The translations under genes were made by a program, and so were the position numbers. A DNA stretch of 64,000 nucleotides. Source: Thiodiazotropha sp040506275 (GTDB lineage Bacteria > Pseudomonadota > Gammaproteobacteria > Chromatiales > Chromatiaceae). Below the pieces are notes generated by a model. That model was given only the letters and a program-made list of their open reading frames with translations, was not told the DNA's origin and did not search any database. This document shows, one piece after another, positions 62,927 to 64,000 of this stretch. The first letter of the stretch is position 1, and every line of letters begins with the position of its first letter. Location: NCBI GenBank assembly GCA_040506275.1, contig JBEVXD010000006.1, forward strand, positions 124,001-188,000, in the 5' to 3' direction.

Positions 62927-64000
62927 ATGCCTTACTGGCGCCTATCGGGTTTCTACTTCTTCTACTTTGCATCCCTGGGTGCGCTTCTGCCTTTTTGGGG
63001 GCTCTATCTTCAGGATCGCGGCTTTTCGCCAGCACAGATTGGTGAATTGATGGCGGTCATTATGGTGACCAAGTTGATTGCCCCTAACATCTGGGGATGG
63101 ATCAGTGATCATACTGGTCGGCGTATGCCAATTGTTCGATTGGCCTCTCTACTCTCTGTGATCTGCTTCCTTGGTGTCTTCTTTGTTGATGGTTATTGGG
63201 CGCTTGCGCTAGTCATGATGCTATTCAGTTTCTTCTGGAATGCCTCATTGCCTCAATTCGAGGCGGTGACCATGAGCTATCTACGGGAGCGTATCCAACA
63301 CTACAGTCGCATTCGTCTTTGGGGTTCAGTCGGATTTATTATCGCGGTATTGGTGTTGGGATTCCTATTGGAGCGCTGGGGTGTGGGAGTAGTGCCACAA
63401 ATTGTTTTGTTCGTCTATATAGGTATCTTTTTAAACAGTTTGCTGGTGCCTGAAAAAGAGGCGGGTCTCTCCCCCAAAGGACAGGGATCGATACTTGAGG
63501 TGCTAAAACGCAGGGATATCATCGCTTTTTTGTTGGTTTGTTTTCTGATGCAGGCAAGTCACAGTGCCTACTATGCTTTCTATTCAATTTTTATGGAGGG
63601 GATCGGTTACAGTAGTAGCGTGATCGGCCAGTTGTGGGCCTTGGGTGTTGTTGCTGAAGTCCTGGTGTTTCTGATTATGCACCGCCTGTTACATCGATGG
63701 GGGGCGCGGAACGTATTAATTGTCAGTCTGATGATTGCGGTGATTCGGTGGATACTGGTTGCCTGGGGTTCAGAGAATCTGCTGCTGGTATTGCTGGCGC
63801 AACTGATGCACGCCGCTACATTTGGTACTTTTCATGCAGCTGCCATCCATATGGTTCATCACTATTTTGTTGGTCGTCACCAGGGACGGGGGCAAGCGCT
63901 CTACAGCAGTATCAGTTTTGGTGCCGGAGGAGCGGTGGGTAGCCTCATGAGTGGCTATCTTTGGAGTGGTATTGGGCCTGAGATGGCCTATTGGGCTGCC
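62927..64000 (+). CDS. MFS transporter (HcaT-like), 3'-truncated
   Basis: The first 358 residues of a major facilitator. The N-terminus MPYWRLSGFYFFYFASLGAL and FWGLYLQDRGFSPAQIGELM, the loop GWISDHTGRRMPIV, and GQALYSSISFGAGGAVG in the second half match the small MFS_1-like/HcaT group annotated as 3-phenylpropionate-type transporters. At least nine membrane segments are visible. The frame is open to the window end, so the C-terminus is missing. It lies 4 bases after aroC and may be co-transcribed with it. The substrate is unknown. Confidence 0.85.
   Translation, partial: MPYWRLSGFYFFYFASLGALLPFWGLYLQDRGFSPAQIGELMAVIMVTKLIAPNIWGWISDHTGRRMPIVRLASLLSVICFLGVFFVDGYWALALVMMLFSFFWNASLPQFEAVTMSYLRERIQHYSRIRLWGSVGFIIAVLVLGFLLERWGVGVVPQIVLFVYIGIFLNSLLVPEKEAGLSPKGQGSILEVLKRRDIIAFLLVCFLMQASHSAYYAFYSIFMEGIGYSSSVIGQLWALGVVAEVLVFLIMHRLLHRWGARNVLIVSLMIAVIRWILVAWGSENLLLVLLAQLMHAATFGTFHAAAIHMVHHYFVGRHQGRGQALYSSISFGAGGAVGSLMSGYLWSGIGPEMAYWAA

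Overview
The window reads as chromosome of a chemolithoautotrophic gammaproteobacterium, probably a sulfur oxidiser of the Chromatiales/Sedimenticolaceae type (the Candidatus Thiodiazotropha group would fit). This placement is an inference from gene content: a H2-sensing uptake-hydrogenase accessory cluster, a Shethna-type nitrogenase-protecting ferredoxin, guanidine assimilation, SthA, AcnB and many GGDEF/EAL and chemotaxis-type proteins. No rRNA or marker gene fixes the species.

Region 1 (1-15333) is one long plus-strand [NiFe]-hydrogenase accessory and regulatory locus: hupD (5' truncated by the window edge), hupF, hupG, hupH, hupI, hupJ, hupK, hypA, hypB, hypC, hypD, hypE, hoxX, the response regulator hoxA/hupR, the kinase hoxJ/hupT and the sensor hydrogenase hoxB-hoxC (hupU-hupV). 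The structural hydrogenase genes are presumably just upstream. hypF is not in the window. Region 2 (15970-23402) holds a CheB-CheR-PAS fusion, a PAS-GGDEF-EAL protein and a large lipoprotein with weak MACPF-like features. Region 3 (23633-28598) holds FeSII (minus strand), a Gdx-type guanidinium exporter (plus strand), three phased NtrC-like sites between them, a triplicated ~350-bp intergenic unit, a soluble CZB chemoreceptor, a MITE-like palindrome and sthA. Region 4 (28664-31449) is the lutABC L-lactate operon on the minus strand. Region 5 (32004-38252) holds a membrane GGDEF/EAL protein, a periplasmic rhodanese with an EF-hand-like loop, and a minus-strand phospholipid cluster (ynbA-, ynbB- and plsC-like).

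Region 6 (38556-48601) is a complete guanidine utilisation unit: promoter, guanidine-I (ykkC) riboswitch, ABC importer, the two carboxyguanidine deiminase subunits, biotin-dependent guanidine carboxylase and allophanate hydrolase. With the exporter at 24414 the organism can both expel and consume guanidine. Region 7 (48906-53285) is the least explained part: a diiron (ODP) metallo-beta-lactamase-fold protein and a roadblock/LC7 protein in one operon, divergent from a receiver-like protein, a repeat-type helical protein and a second roadblock-like protein. No GTPase or classical kinase is visible, so this may be an undescribed redox or signalling module. Region 8 (53491-64000) is mostly housekeeping: a DUF1059-like protein, a LysR regulator divergent from acnB, a Cys-containing RTX repeat protein, tRNA-Leu(CAG), an M23 peptidase, a TolC-type outer-membrane factor, aroC and a truncated MFS transporter.

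Three families of short dispersed palindromes, with cores like GGTGGGGCATGGCCCCACC, GTAGGGTGCGGCCTGCCGCACC and GTAGGTCGGATAAGCG, lie in the intergenic regions. No CRISPR array or complete insertion sequence was seen.
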